From: Gaiellasilicea sp051005735 | GTDB taxonomy: Bacteria > Actinomycetota > Thermoleophilia > Gaiellales > Gaiellaceae | DNA: 10,238 nucleotides | Reading direction: 5' to 3' | Assembly (NCBI GenBank): GCA_051005735.1 | Contig: JBPCJB010000188.1 | Location: 1-10,238, forward strand | Program-made: the position numbers and the translations under genes | Notes under the pieces: generated by a model | The model's input: only the letters and a program-made list of their open reading frames with translations | What the model was told of the DNA's origin: nothing | Databases searched by the model: none | In this document: one piece after another, positions 1 to 5,941 of the stretch | Layout of the letters: each line of letters begins with the position of its first letter | How positions within the stretch are numbered: position 1 is the stretch's first letter

Positions 1-1064
1 AGCTCTCTGCGGTCTCGGCGCGCGTGGACGACGTCCGGCGCGTGCTCCAGGCGGCCCGCGACAGGCTCGGCGGCAATGGGCAGCGGACGATCCTCTTCCT
101 CGACGAGATCCACCGCTTCAACAAGGCGCAGCAGGACGCGCTGCTCCCGTCGGTGGAGGACGGCCTCCTGATCCTGATCGGCGCGACCACCGAGAATCCG
201 TACTTCGAGGTCAACTCGGCGCTGCTCTCGCGCTGCCAGGTGATCGAGCTCGAGGCGCTCGGCGAGGGGGAGCTGCTCGAGGTGGTGCGCCGCGGAGCAG
301 AGGCGATCGGCGCGGAAGTACCGGCTGACGTGGCGCTGACGATCACGCGACGGGCCGGCGGCGACGCCCGCACCGCCCTCAACACCGTCGAGCTGGCGTG
401 GGAGACGGCGCAGGCCGAGGGTGCCCCGCTCGAGGAGCGTCACGTCGACGATGCGGCTCGCAAGCGGCCGCTCCGCTACGACAAGGGCGCCGACCAGCAC
501 TACGACTTCGTCTCGGCGTTCATCAAGTCGATGCGCGGCTCCGACCCCAATGCCGCCGTCTACTACCTCGCGGCCATGCTCGAGGGCGGCGAGGATCCGC
601 GCTTCATCGTCCGGCGGATGGTGATCTTCGCCTCCGAGGACGTCGGCAACGCCGATCCTCGAGCGCTTCAGGTGGCCGTAGCAGCGGCGCACGCGCTCGA
701 GCACGTCGGCCTCCCCGAGGCGCAGCTCAACCTCTCGCAGGCGGCGCTCTACCTCGCGCGAGCGCCGAAATCGAAGGCGAGCGCGCTTGCGATCTGGGAG
801 GCGCGGCAGGACGTCCGCGAAGGAGGCAACCTCCGCCCGCCGGCGATGCTGCGCGACGCCCACTACGCCGGCGCGATGAAGCTGGGCCACGGCGAGGGCT
901 ACATCGATCCGCACACGAATCCCCGCGGCTTCGAGTTCGACTACCTCCCCGAGGAGCTGCGCGGGCGGCGGTACTATCGCCCGAGCGACGAGGGCGAAGA
1001 GGCTCGCCCGAAGGGCGACGGTGAAGAGGATGCGCGTGATCGAGACCGGCAGCAGGGCGCCTGA
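1..1064 (+). CDS. rarA: Replication-associated recombination protein A (RarA/MgsA), 5' truncated
   Basis: AAA+ ATPase of the RarA/MgsA/WRNIP1 family, related to clamp loaders and RuvB, which acts at stalled replication forks. The frame is open from base 3, so the GTG at 24 is internal and the N-terminus with Walker A lies outside the window. Counting from the first visible codon, LSAVSAR is the usual RarA lead-in, LFLDE (about residues 31-35) is Walker B, TTENPYFEVNSALLSRC is the sensor-1/arginine-finger region, and GGDARTALN is the sensor-2 region. The C-terminal half carries the family-specific stretch KSMRGSDPNAAVYYLAAMLEGG and the SEDVGNADP motif of the tetramerisation domain. The last 25 or so residues are a charged, low-complexity tail. 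The stop lies inside the following peroxiredoxin gene (44-base overlap), which indicates translational coupling. Family assignment is very secure. Confidence 0.96.
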   Translation, partial: LSAVSARVDDVRRVLQAARDRLGGNGQRTILFLDEIHRFNKAQQDALLPSVEDGLLILIGATTENPYFEVNSALLSRCQVIELEALGEGELLEVVRRGAEAIGAEVPADVALTITRRAGGDARTALNTVELAWETAQAEGAPLEERHVDDAARKRPLRYDKGADQHYDFVSAFIKSMRGSDPNAAVYYLAAMLEGGEDPRFIVRRMVIFASEDVGNADPRALQVAVAAAHALEHVGLPEAQLNLSQAALYLARAPKSKASALAIWEARQDVREGGNLRPPAMLRDAHYAGAMKLGHGEGYIDPHTNPRGFEFDYLPEELRGRRYYRPSDEGEEARPKGDGEEDARDRDRQQGA

Positions 1065-1494
1065 CTTCGACCTGGAGGTCGATAGGTCGGAGCGCGTGCG
1101 ACTCGCCGACTTCCGCGGCCACCGCAACGTCCTGCTCGTCTTCCATCCCTTCGCCTTCACTCCGGTCTGCGAGGACGAGGCGCGCGACCTGGAGGAGAAC
1201 CATGCCTCGTTCGCCTCGGCCGAGACCGAGGTCGTGCTCGTCTCGTGCGACTCGGCGCCCGCGCGACGGGCATGGAAGGAGCAGCTCGGGCTCAGCTATA
1301 CGCTCGCCGCCGACTTCTGGCCCCACGGCGCCGCCGCGAAGGCGTACGGCGTCTTCGACGAGACGCGCGGCGCGTCCACCCGAGGCACGTTCCTGATTGG
1401 CAAGGACGGGGTCGTCGTCTGGTCGCTCGTGAACGATGCCGACGCGCGCCGCGACGAGCTTGTCTCAGGGCCGCTCGGCGCAACTCGCTCGTGA
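1021..1494 (+). CDS. AhpE-like peroxiredoxin (AhpC/TSA family)
   Basis: Thiol peroxidase that reduces hydrogen peroxide, organic peroxides or peroxynitrite in the cytoplasm. Its 157 residues show the peroxiredoxin active site PFAFTPVC, a PxxxTxxC signature, with peroxidatic Cys50. The later DFWPHGAAAKAYGVFDETRG...RGTFLI stretch closely resembles mycobacterial AhpE as I recall it, which places it nearer AhpE than BCP. There is no cysteine five residues after Cys50, as found in many BCPs. The only other cysteine is Cys76 in VLVSCDS, so it is either a one-Cys enzyme or uses Cys76 unusually. I chose GTG 1021 because AAGGG at 1011-1015 sits 5 bases upstream; ATG 1030 is the alternative. The gene overlaps the rarA end and shares a base with the next gene (TGATG), so it is probably cotranscribed with both. 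Confidence 0.93.
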   Translation: MKRMRVIETGSRAPDFDLEVDRSERVRLADFRGHRNVLLVFHPFAFTPVCEDEARDLEENHASFASAETEVVLVSCDSAPARRAWKEQLGLSYTLAADFWPHGAAAKAYGVFDETRGASTRGTFLIGKDGVVVWSLVNDADARRDELVSGPLGATRS

Positions 1495-2273
1495 TGCTGC
1501 AGACCCACGAGTGGGGCGAGCGCGGCTCGCCGGTCGTCGTCTGCCTGCACGGGATCACGAGCCACGGGCGTCACTTTGCGAAACTCGCCGAGAGGCTGAC
1601 CGGCCGCTTCCACGTCGTCGCGCTCGACCTGCGCGGGCACGGCGGCTCGAACTACGAGCCGCCCTGGCACCTCGAGCAGCACGTCGAGGACGCGCTCGAC
1701 ACGCTCCAAGAGCACGGGCTCGTCGACCAACCGGTCCGCTGGCTCGGGCACTCCTTCGGCGGTCGGATCGCCTTCGAGGTCGCCGCCGCCGCGCCCGAGG
1801 CCGTGGCGCGGCTGGTGCTGCTGGACCCCGCGCTCCTGATCTCGGGCAACGCGGCCCTGAACGGCGCCGAGGGCGCGCGGGCGGACCGCTCCTATGCGAG
1901 CTTCGAGGAGGCGATCGACCGCCGCTTCGAGGAGAGCCGGCTCTCGCGGGCGCCACGTGAGCTCGTCGCGGAAGAGCTGCGCGCCCATCTCGTCCAGCAC
2001 CGTGACGACCGCTGGCGCTACCGCTACCTCCAGAGCGCCGTCGTTGCCGCCTACGGCGAGATGAGCCGCGAGCCGCCCCCGTTCGAGCTCGCCCAGATAC
2101 CCACGCTGCTCGTGCTCGGCGAGGACTCGTACATTCCGTACGACCACCTGCTCGACGCGCATACCGCCGTCCTCGGCGAGGAACTCGAGGTCGTGCGCGT
2201 CCCCGGCGGACACTCCGTCCTGTGGGACGCGTTCGAGGAGACGGCGGACGCGGTCGAGCGCTTCCTGAGCTAA
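1494..2273 (+). CDS. Alpha/beta-fold hydrolase
   Basis: Serine hydrolase of the alpha/beta fold; the substrate is unknown. With ATG 1494 the protein has 259 residues. The oxyanion-hole motif is HG at 19-20 (VVVCLHGITSHG), the nucleophile elbow GHSFGG places Ser87, the acid is probably Asp211 (LVLGEDSYIP), and the catalytic histidine is His240 (VPGGHSVLWD). DLRGHGGS at 45-52 is also typical of esterase/epoxide-hydrolase-like members. An acidic helical cap lies between about residues 115 and 175. The open frame extends back to 1245, but that part overlaps the peroxiredoxin and reads as arginine-rich shadow sequence. The ATG overlaps the upstream TGA by one base and has no clear Shine-Dalgarno site, which points to translational coupling (GTG 1491 is also possible). 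The gene ends tail to tail with the reductase gene on the other strand. Confidence 0.92.
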   Translation: MLQTHEWGERGSPVVVCLHGITSHGRHFAKLAERLTGRFHVVALDLRGHGGSNYEPPWHLEQHVEDALDTLQEHGLVDQPVRWLGHSFGGRIAFEVAAAAPEAVARLVLLDPALLISGNAALNGAEGARADRSYASFEEAIDRRFEESRLSRAPRELVAEELRAHLVQHRDDRWRYRYLQSAVVAAYGEMSREPPPFELAQIPTLLVLGEDSYIPYDHLLDAHTAVLGEELEVVRVPGGHSVLWDAFEETADAVERFLS

Positions 2274-2818
2274 GCCGCCAGCGCGCGCGTATCGACGGCC
2301 GCGGCGAGGGCGTCCACGACGGCGCGGAGCTCAGCGAGCAGCTCCGCGTCGATGCCGTCCGCAAGCCGGACATCCGCCTTGGGGACGGCAACGGTCTCCT
2401 CCAGGGCGCGCGCGCCGAGAGCGCCCATCACCTTGCGCGTCTCGGCGGCTGCCCAGACGCCGCCGAACATCCCCGTGCTCGACGAGAGCACGGCGACCGG
2501 CTTGTTGCGCACGGGCGACTCGACGAGCGGCCGCGAGGCCCAGTCGAGGGCGTTCTTGAGCACGCCCGGAATCGAGGAGTTGTACTCGGGCGTCGAGATC
2601 AGGATTCCGTCGGCCTCGGCGAGCGCGTCCTTGAAGCGCTCGACCGCCGCAGGCCGCTCGGCTGGGCCGTCGTCGGCGGCGTCGTACGGCGGAATCTCCT
2701 TCAGCCCGTCGTAGAGGTCGATCTCGATTCCGTCGGGCGCGGCCGCGGCAGCCCCACGCAGGAGGTCCGTGTTGTGCGACCCCTGGCGGAGGCTGCCGCT
2801 GAGCGCGAGGATGCGCAC
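2270..2818 (-). CDS. NADPH-dependent FMN/quinone reductase (flavodoxin-like fold)
   Basis: FMN-binding NAD(P)H oxidoreductase of the NADPH-dependent FMN reductase family, whose members include ChrR/YieF-like chromate and quinone reductases and some azoreductases. Its 182 residues begin with a beta strand and the FMN phosphate loop GSLRQGSHN (8-16). The family motif STPEYNSSIPGVLKNALDW follows at 75-93, then a second flavin-contact stretch SSSTGMFGGVWA (112-123). The open frame continues upstream to 2935, but homology begins exactly at (M)RILALSGS, so I placed the start at GTG 2818, 4 bases after the yceI stop. No good ribosome binding site is seen, consistent with coupling to yceI. As the second gene of a yceI operon facing a MarR regulator, it probably detoxifies quinones or similar electrophiles. 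The specific substrate is not determinable. Confidence 0.93.
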   Translation of the reverse strand: MRILALSGSLRQGSHNTDLLRGAAAAAPDGIEIDLYDGLKEIPPYDAADDGPAERPAAVERFKDALAEADGILISTPEYNSSIPGVLKNALDWASRPLVESPVRNKPVAVLSSSTGMFGGVWAAAETRKVMGALGARALEETVAVPKADVRLADGIDAELLAELRAVVDALAAAVDTRALAA

Positions 2819-2822
2819 GTTG

Positions 2823-3356
2823 CTAGGCCCGCACCAACGCGAGATTGGCGGTGATCGTGACGTCGTTGCCGAGCGCGGGGTCACCGGTCGGGAGGTCCAT
2901 GTTCCAGTTGATCCCATAGTCGCGGCGATCGACATTCGTCGCGACGTCGAAGGCGATCCGCTCGTTGCCGTACAGATCCTGACCGGGCCCGGTGACGGCG
3001 CCAGCGATCGTCACGTCCTTCGTCTCGCCGCGAAGAGTGAGCTCGCCGGTGATGGTGACCGCGTCCCCCTCGCGCTCGATCGACGTCGAGCTGAACAGGA
3101 GCTCGGGGTTCCGCTCGGCGTCGAAGAAGTCGGGCGACTGGAGATGATCCGCGAAGTTGGGGTCGTCGATCGCGACGCTCGCGACCTTCGCGCGACCTTC
3201 GAGCTTGCCGTCGACCAGCGTCGCGCCGAACTCGGAGAAGGTGCCGCGGAAGGTGCCGAAGGAGCTGTAGGTGACGGCGAAGCCGATATCCGAGTGTGTT
3301 GGATCCAGGCTCCAGGTGCCGGTCGGGATCGTGGTGACGTCCTGGGTGACGCTCAT
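2823..3356 (-). CDS. YceI family protein (lipocalin-like, polyisoprenoid-binding fold)
   Basis: YceI-domain protein, an eight-stranded antiparallel beta barrel of about 170-180 residues that in characterised members binds a polyisoprenoid or ubiquinone-like lipid. Its 177 residues cover the whole domain: TGTWSLDPTHSDIGFAV at 12-28, the core motif VASVAIDDPNFADHLQSPDFFDAERNP at 58-84, LLFSSTSIE, and a C-terminal pair of strands with RRDYGINWN. No signal peptide is visible, so the protein is probably cytoplasmic, unlike proteobacterial YceI. ATG 3356 is chosen over the longer frame (to 3395) because AGAGGGG at 3364-3370 lies 7 bases upstream on the - strand and the extension precedes the conserved domain. 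It heads a two-gene operon with the FMN reductase and is divergent from a MarR regulator. The biochemical role here is inferred only. Confidence 0.94.
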   Translation of the reverse strand: MSVTQDVTTIPTGTWSLDPTHSDIGFAVTYSSFGTFRGTFSEFGATLVDGKLEGRAKVASVAIDDPNFADHLQSPDFFDAERNPELLFSSTSIEREGDAVTITGELTLRGETKDVTIAGAVTGPGQDLYGNERIAFDVATNVDRRDYGINWNMDLPTGDPALGNDVTITANLALVRA

Positions 3357-3383
3357 TGTCTTTCCCCTCTCGTCGTGTAAACT
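3356..3383 (+). promoter_or_regulatory. Candidate promoter for the marR-like gene
   Basis: TTGTCT at 3356-3361, a 16-base spacer and TAAACT at 3378-3383 form a plausible sigma-70 type promoter with four matches in each hexamer. The predicted start near 3390 gives a leader of about 25 bases before TTG 3415. It overlaps the yceI ribosome binding site and faces the predicted yceI promoter. Confidence 0.4.
3364..3370 (-). promoter_or_regulatory. Ribosome binding site of the yceI-like gene
   Basis: On the - strand this reads AGAGGGG, 7 bases before ATG 3356. It decides the start against the longer open frame that continues to 3395. Confidence 0.75.
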
Positions 3384-3397
3384 TTGCGTGCTCAACT

Positions 3398-3426
3398 AAG
3401 GTAGAGGGAAAACATTGAGTCGTCAA
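3398..3426 (-). promoter_or_regulatory. Candidate sigma-70 type promoter for the yceI operon
   Basis: On the - strand the sequence shows TTGACG (3426-3421), a 17-base spacer, and TACCTT (3403-3398), predicting a transcript start near 3391 and a leader of about 35 bases. The -35 box matches the TTGACA consensus at five of six positions. The -10 keeps the key TA...T pattern. The -35 sits inside the 15-bp tandem repeat at 3415-3444, so a protein bound there would block this promoter. Predicted by eye only. Confidence 0.5.
3403..3408 (+). promoter_or_regulatory. Ribosome binding site supporting the TTG start of marR
   Basis: AGAGGG, 6 bases before TTG 3415. It favours TTG 3415 over the second in-frame TTG at 3430, which has no such site. 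Confidence 0.65.
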
Positions 3427-3444
3427 GTATTGAGTCAGCAAGTA
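3415..3444 (+). repeat. 15-bp tandem repeat, probable MarR operator
   Basis: Two adjacent 15-base units, TTGAGTCGTCAAGTA (3415-3429) and TTGAGTCAGCAAGTA (3430-3444), match at 13 of 15 positions. The first contains the inverted repeat TTGA-N4-TCAA, and the junction contains TCAA-N3-TTGA. A weaker related element, TTGAG-N3-GCAA, occurs on the - strand at 3395-3381. The repeat covers the first codons of the MarR gene and the -35 box of the yceI promoter, a fitting place for an autoregulatory operator. Binding by the adjacent regulator is inferred. Confidence 0.55.
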
Positions 3445-3900
3445 TCGGTAGCGCAACCAACCGAGCTCGAGGCATTCGCCCGGCTGATGCGGGCGCACAC
3501 GATCCTGCGTCGGGAGCTCGAAGCCGAGTCGCTGACCCCACGCGGCTTGACGATCAACGACTTCGAGACGCTGCTCCACCTCTCCAAGGCAGCGGGGCAG
3601 CGCCTGCGCCGAACCGACCTCGTCCCACTCCTGATGCTGACGCCCTCGGGCGTGACGCGGCTGCTGGAAGGGCTCAACGAGGCAGGGTTGACCGAGAACC
3701 ACGTGTGCGACGGCGACGCACGAGTCACCTGGGCGCAGCTGACGCCCGAGGGGGCCGAGACGCTTGCCTGCGTCGGGGCCACCCACACCGAGCGGCTGCG
3801 CTTGCTCTTCCACGAGACGCTCAGCGAGGACGAGGTCGTCCAGCTTTCGGAGCTACTCGGCCGGCTGCCGGGCGTCGGCGCGGGCTCCTGCGCCGGCTGA
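3415..3900 (+). CDS. MarR family transcriptional regulator
   Basis: Winged helix-turn-helix repressor of the MarR family, normally a dimer that releases DNA on binding phenolic or other small ligands or on thiol oxidation. It has 161 residues, close to the family norm. The N-terminal dimerisation helix is ELEAFARLMRAHTILRRELEAE (17-38). LTINDFETLLHLSKAAGQRLRRTDLVPLL is helices 2-3 of the HTH, LTPSGVTRLLEGLNEAGL (75-92) is the recognition helix, and CDGDARVTWAQLTPEG (98-113) is the wing. The C-terminal helices complete the dimer interface. The start is TTG 3415, supported by an AGAGGG site; the first codons are themselves a tandem DNA repeat, giving SRQV/LSQQV. It is divergent from yceI and the FMN reductase and is their likely repressor. 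The ligand is unknown. Cys98, 119 and 159 would permit redox sensing, but that is speculative. Confidence 0.94.
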   Translation: MSRQVLSQQVSVAQPTELEAFARLMRAHTILRRELEAESLTPRGLTINDFETLLHLSKAAGQRLRRTDLVPLLMLTPSGVTRLLEGLNEAGLTENHVCDGDARVTWAQLTPEGAETLACVGATHTERLRLLFHETLSEDEVVQLSELLGRLPGVGAGSCAG

Positions 3901-3930
3901 TCTGCCAGATTATCTGGTAGATTTCTACCA
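3901..3930 (+). promoter_or_regulatory. Overlapping palindromes and -10-like box upstream of vapB (probable autoregulatory operator/promoter)
   Basis: Two perfect palindromes share two bases: CCAGAT-T-ATCTGG (3905-3917) and GGTAGA-TT-TCTACC (3916-3929). The second ends one base before the antitoxin ATG. The same stretch can be read as two direct units 12 bases apart, TCTGCCAGATTA and TCTGGTAGATTT. TAGATT (3918-3923) fits the TANNNT -10 pattern and lies 6 bases before the ATG, so the mRNA may start at or next to the ATG and be leaderless. Loops of one or two bases make a terminator hairpin unlikely. VapB antitoxins usually repress their own promoter through such inverted repeats. Confidence 0.65.
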
Positions 3931-4175
3931 TGAGAACAACCATTGACGTCGCCGGTCGGATCGTCGTGCCAAAACGGCTGCGGGACGAGTTGCGACTGGA
4001 GGCCGGTCAGCCGCTCGAGATCGCGGCCCGAGACGGTCGGCTCGAGATCGAGCCTCAGGCGATGCCGATGCGGCTCGAGCGTCGCGAGGGAAGCCTCGTT
4101 GCCGTCCCCGATGAGCCGCTACCGGTGCTCACCGCCAGCGAGGTGCGCGAGACGCTCGAGCAGCTTCGCCGTTGA
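3930..4175 (+). CDS. vapB: AbrB/MazE-type antitoxin of a VapBC module
   Basis: Small DNA-binding antitoxin that neutralises the PIN-domain toxin encoded next to it and usually represses its own operon. The 81 residues start with a SpoVT/AbrB swapped-hairpin domain, MRTTIDVAGRIVVPKRLRDELRLEAGQPLEI (about 1-31), followed by RDGRLEIEP. The C-terminal part (about 46-81) ends in an acidic/basic helix, ASEVRETLEQLRR, of the kind that wraps the toxin. ATG 3930 is the only sensible start: the domain begins immediately after it. There is no Shine-Dalgarno site beyond a weak GGTAG, but a -10-like TAGATT sits 6 bases before the ATG, suggesting a leaderless message. The stop overlaps the toxin start by 4 bases (TTGA). 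A MazE label fits the fold equally well, but the PIN partner argues for VapB. Confidence 0.92.
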   Translation: MRTTIDVAGRIVVPKRLRDELRLEAGQPLEIAARDGRLEIEPQAMPMRLERREGSLVAVPDEPLPVLTASEVRETLEQLRR

Positions 4176-4579
4176 TCGCCGCCGATTCCAGTGTCGTCGT
4201 GGCCGCATTTGCGAGCTGGCACGAATCCCACGAGACGGCGAGCCGGGCCCTGGATGGAGACGTGCGCCTACCAGCCCATGCTGCTCTCGAGTCCTACTCC
4301 GTCCTGACGCGCCTGCCCTCGCCGCATCGCGCGAAGCCAGAGTTGGTGCGCTCATTTCTCGCAGACCGCTTTCCAGAACCGGTGCTCGTTCTGGACGCTG
4401 GAGCGCACGAGCGACTGCTCGACGAGCTCGCTTCGCTCGGGCTCACCGGGGGCGCGGTCTACGACGGCCTGATCTGCGCAACTGCCCGTGAGCTGGAGGC
4501 GACGCTCGTCACTTGCGACCGTCGAGCCGCAGCGACATACGATCGCCTCCGGGTCGGCTTTCGCCTGCTGGGCGTCTGA
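4172..4579 (+). CDS. vapC: PIN-domain ribonuclease toxin (VapC family)
   Basis: Magnesium-dependent PIN-domain endoribonuclease. VapC toxins cut tRNA or rRNA and stop translation when the antitoxin is lost. The 135 residues carry the four acidic PIN positions: Asp5 (IAADSSVVV), Glu40 (HAALESYSVL), Asp98 (GAVYDGLICATA) and Asp116 (LVTCDRR). All are intact, so it should be active. The start is TTG 4172, overlapping the antitoxin stop by 4 bases and without its own ribosome binding site, so its translation depends on the antitoxin. The target RNA cannot be deduced. The stop TGA at 4577-4579 directly abuts the opposing aminotransferase stop, leaving no room for a terminator between them. Confidence 0.93.
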   Translation: MIAADSSVVVAAFASWHESHETASRALDGDVRLPAHAALESYSVLTRLPSPHRAKPELVRSFLADRFPEPVLVLDAGAHERLLDELASLGLTGGAVYDGLICATARELEATLVTCDRRAAATYDRLRVGFRLLGV

Positions 4580-5932
4580 TCAGCCGGCGTACTCGTCCGC
4601 GACCGACAAGACCTCGTCGAGCGTCGCGAGGCCCTCTTCGAGCTCCTCGCGGGTGATGGTCAGCGGCGGACAGATCATGACGACGTTCCAGTGGGTCATC
4701 AGGTAGAGGCCACGCTCTAGCGCCGCCTTCGCCATCCGGGCAACCGGCGCCGCCCCCTCTCCGCCGGCGTTGAAGGGCACGAGCGGCTCGCGCGTCTCGC
4801 GGTTCTTGACGAGCTCGAGCCCCCAGAAGAGGCCGAGGCCGCGCACCTCGCCGATCGACGGATGCCTCGCGGCGAGCGCCGGCAGCGCCGTCACCAAGTA
4901 CTCTCCGTGCTCGGCTGCGTTCTCGACGATTCCCTCCTCGCGGAAGGCCTCGATCGACGCAACCGCCGAGGCGCACGCGAGCGGGTGACCGGAGTAGGTG
5001 AGCCCGCCGGCCAGGAACTTGTCGCGAATCCACTCGGAGATCGGCTCCGAGACCGTCATCGCGCCGAGCGGGACGTAGCCGGAGTTGATCCCCTTCGCCA
5101 TCGTCAGGATGTCCGGGACGACGTCCCAGTTGTCGCAGGCGAACCAGCGGCCGGTGCGGCCGAAGCCGGCCATCACCTCGTCGAGGATCAGCAGGATCCC
5201 GTGCCGGTCGCAGGTCTCGCGGATCGAGCGGAGATAGCCGTCGGGCGGCGGGATCACGCCGTTCGTGCCGGTGACCGTCTCGAGGATCACCGCGGCGACG
5301 GTATGCGGGCCCTCGTACTGGAGGATCTCCTCGAGGTGCGGCGCCCCGGTGCAGACGGGGCACGGATCGGGGTGGCCGGCAGGGCAGCGGTAGGTGTACG
5401 GGTCGAGCATCCGGACGACGCCCGGAAGCCCCGGCTCGGCGTGCCAGCGCCGCGGGTCGCCGGTGAGCGTGATCGCGCCCGCGGTGGCACCATGGTAGGA
5501 GCGGTAGCGCGCGACGATCTTGTGGCGCCCCGTGTACCAGCGAGCGAGCTTGATCGCGTTCTCGTTCGCCTCTGCGCCGCCGTTCGTGAAGAAGGACATC
5601 TTCAGGTCCCCGGGCGTCACCTCGGAGAGCAGGCGTCCGAGCTGCGAGCGCGGCTCGGTCGCCATCGGCGGCCCGATCGTGCAGAGGCGCTCGGCCTGCT
5701 CCTTGATCGCCGCGATCAGCTTCGGGTGGCCGTAACCGATCGAGACGTTGACGAGTTGCGAGGCGAAGTCGAGGTAGCGCTTGCCGTCGTAGTCCCAGAA
5801 GTAGCGCCCCTCCGCGCCGGCGACCGGAATCGGGTTGATCGCGTCCTGCACCGACCAGGAGTGGAGAACGAACTCCTTCGCGTCCGCCCGGATCTGCTCG
5901 CCGAGCCTCGGGTTGGTCTCGATCGTCGCCAC
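4580..5932 (-). CDS. Class III PLP-dependent aminotransferase (omega-aminotransferase type)
   Basis: Fold-type I, class III aminotransferase of 450 residues, a normal length. These enzymes move an amino group from an omega-amine such as taurine, beta-alanine, GABA or a polyamine to pyruvate or 2-oxoglutarate. Visible features are TNGGAEANENAIKLAR (116-131, PLP phosphate loop), YHGATAGAITLTGDPRR (146-162), LDEVMAGFGRTGRW (250-263, with the PLP-ring Asp251), and TMAKGINSGYVPLGAM (277-292) with Schiff-base Lys280. The overall pattern is closest, by eye, to taurine-pyruvate aminotransferase-like proteins, but no sulfonate genes are nearby. An unusual cysteine cluster, C-x7-C-x2-C (Cys183, 191, 194), occurs in YRCPAGHPDPCPVCTG. 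The GTG start lies 9 bases after the ABC ATPase stop, so the two are probably cotranscribed. Substrate unassigned. Confidence 0.93.
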   Translation of the reverse strand: MATIETNPRLGEQIRADAKEFVLHSWSVQDAINPIPVAGAEGRYFWDYDGKRYLDFASQLVNVSIGYGHPKLIAAIKEQAERLCTIGPPMATEPRSQLGRLLSEVTPGDLKMSFFTNGGAEANENAIKLARWYTGRHKIVARYRSYHGATAGAITLTGDPRRWHAEPGLPGVVRMLDPYTYRCPAGHPDPCPVCTGAPHLEEILQYEGPHTVAAVILETVTGTNGVIPPPDGYLRSIRETCDRHGILLILDEVMAGFGRTGRWFACDNWDVVPDILTMAKGINSGYVPLGAMTVSEPISEWIRDKFLAGGLTYSGHPLACASAVASIEAFREEGIVENAAEHGEYLVTALPALAARHPSIGEVRGLGLFWGLELVKNRETREPLVPFNAGGEGAAPVARMAKAALERGLYLMTHWNVVMICPPLTITREELEEGLATLDEVLSVADEYAG

Positions 5933-5941
5933 GCCGAAAGC

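Noticed and set aside
1245..1493. N-terminal extension of the alpha/beta hydrolase frame
   Set aside because: Arginine-rich shadow of the peroxiredoxin gene. The hydrolase fold starts after ATG 1494, which overlaps the peroxiredoxin stop.
1296..2213. 305-residue - strand frame antisense to the hydrolase
   Set aside because: No family motif, composition typical of a mirror frame, and the + strand hydrolase has an intact catalytic triad.
2819..2935. Longer FMN reductase start at 2935
   Set aside because: The extra 39 residues overlap the yceI coding sequence in another frame and precede the first beta strand of the flavodoxin-like fold.
3905..3929. Palindromes after marR as a transcription terminator
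   Set aside because: Loops of one or two bases and no T-run after the stem; the position against the vapB start fits an operator better.
3901..4579. VapBC as part of a mobile element
   Set aside because: No transposase, integrase, terminal repeats or attachment-like duplications flank it; compact stops and starts suggest it is simply inserted between chromosomal operons.
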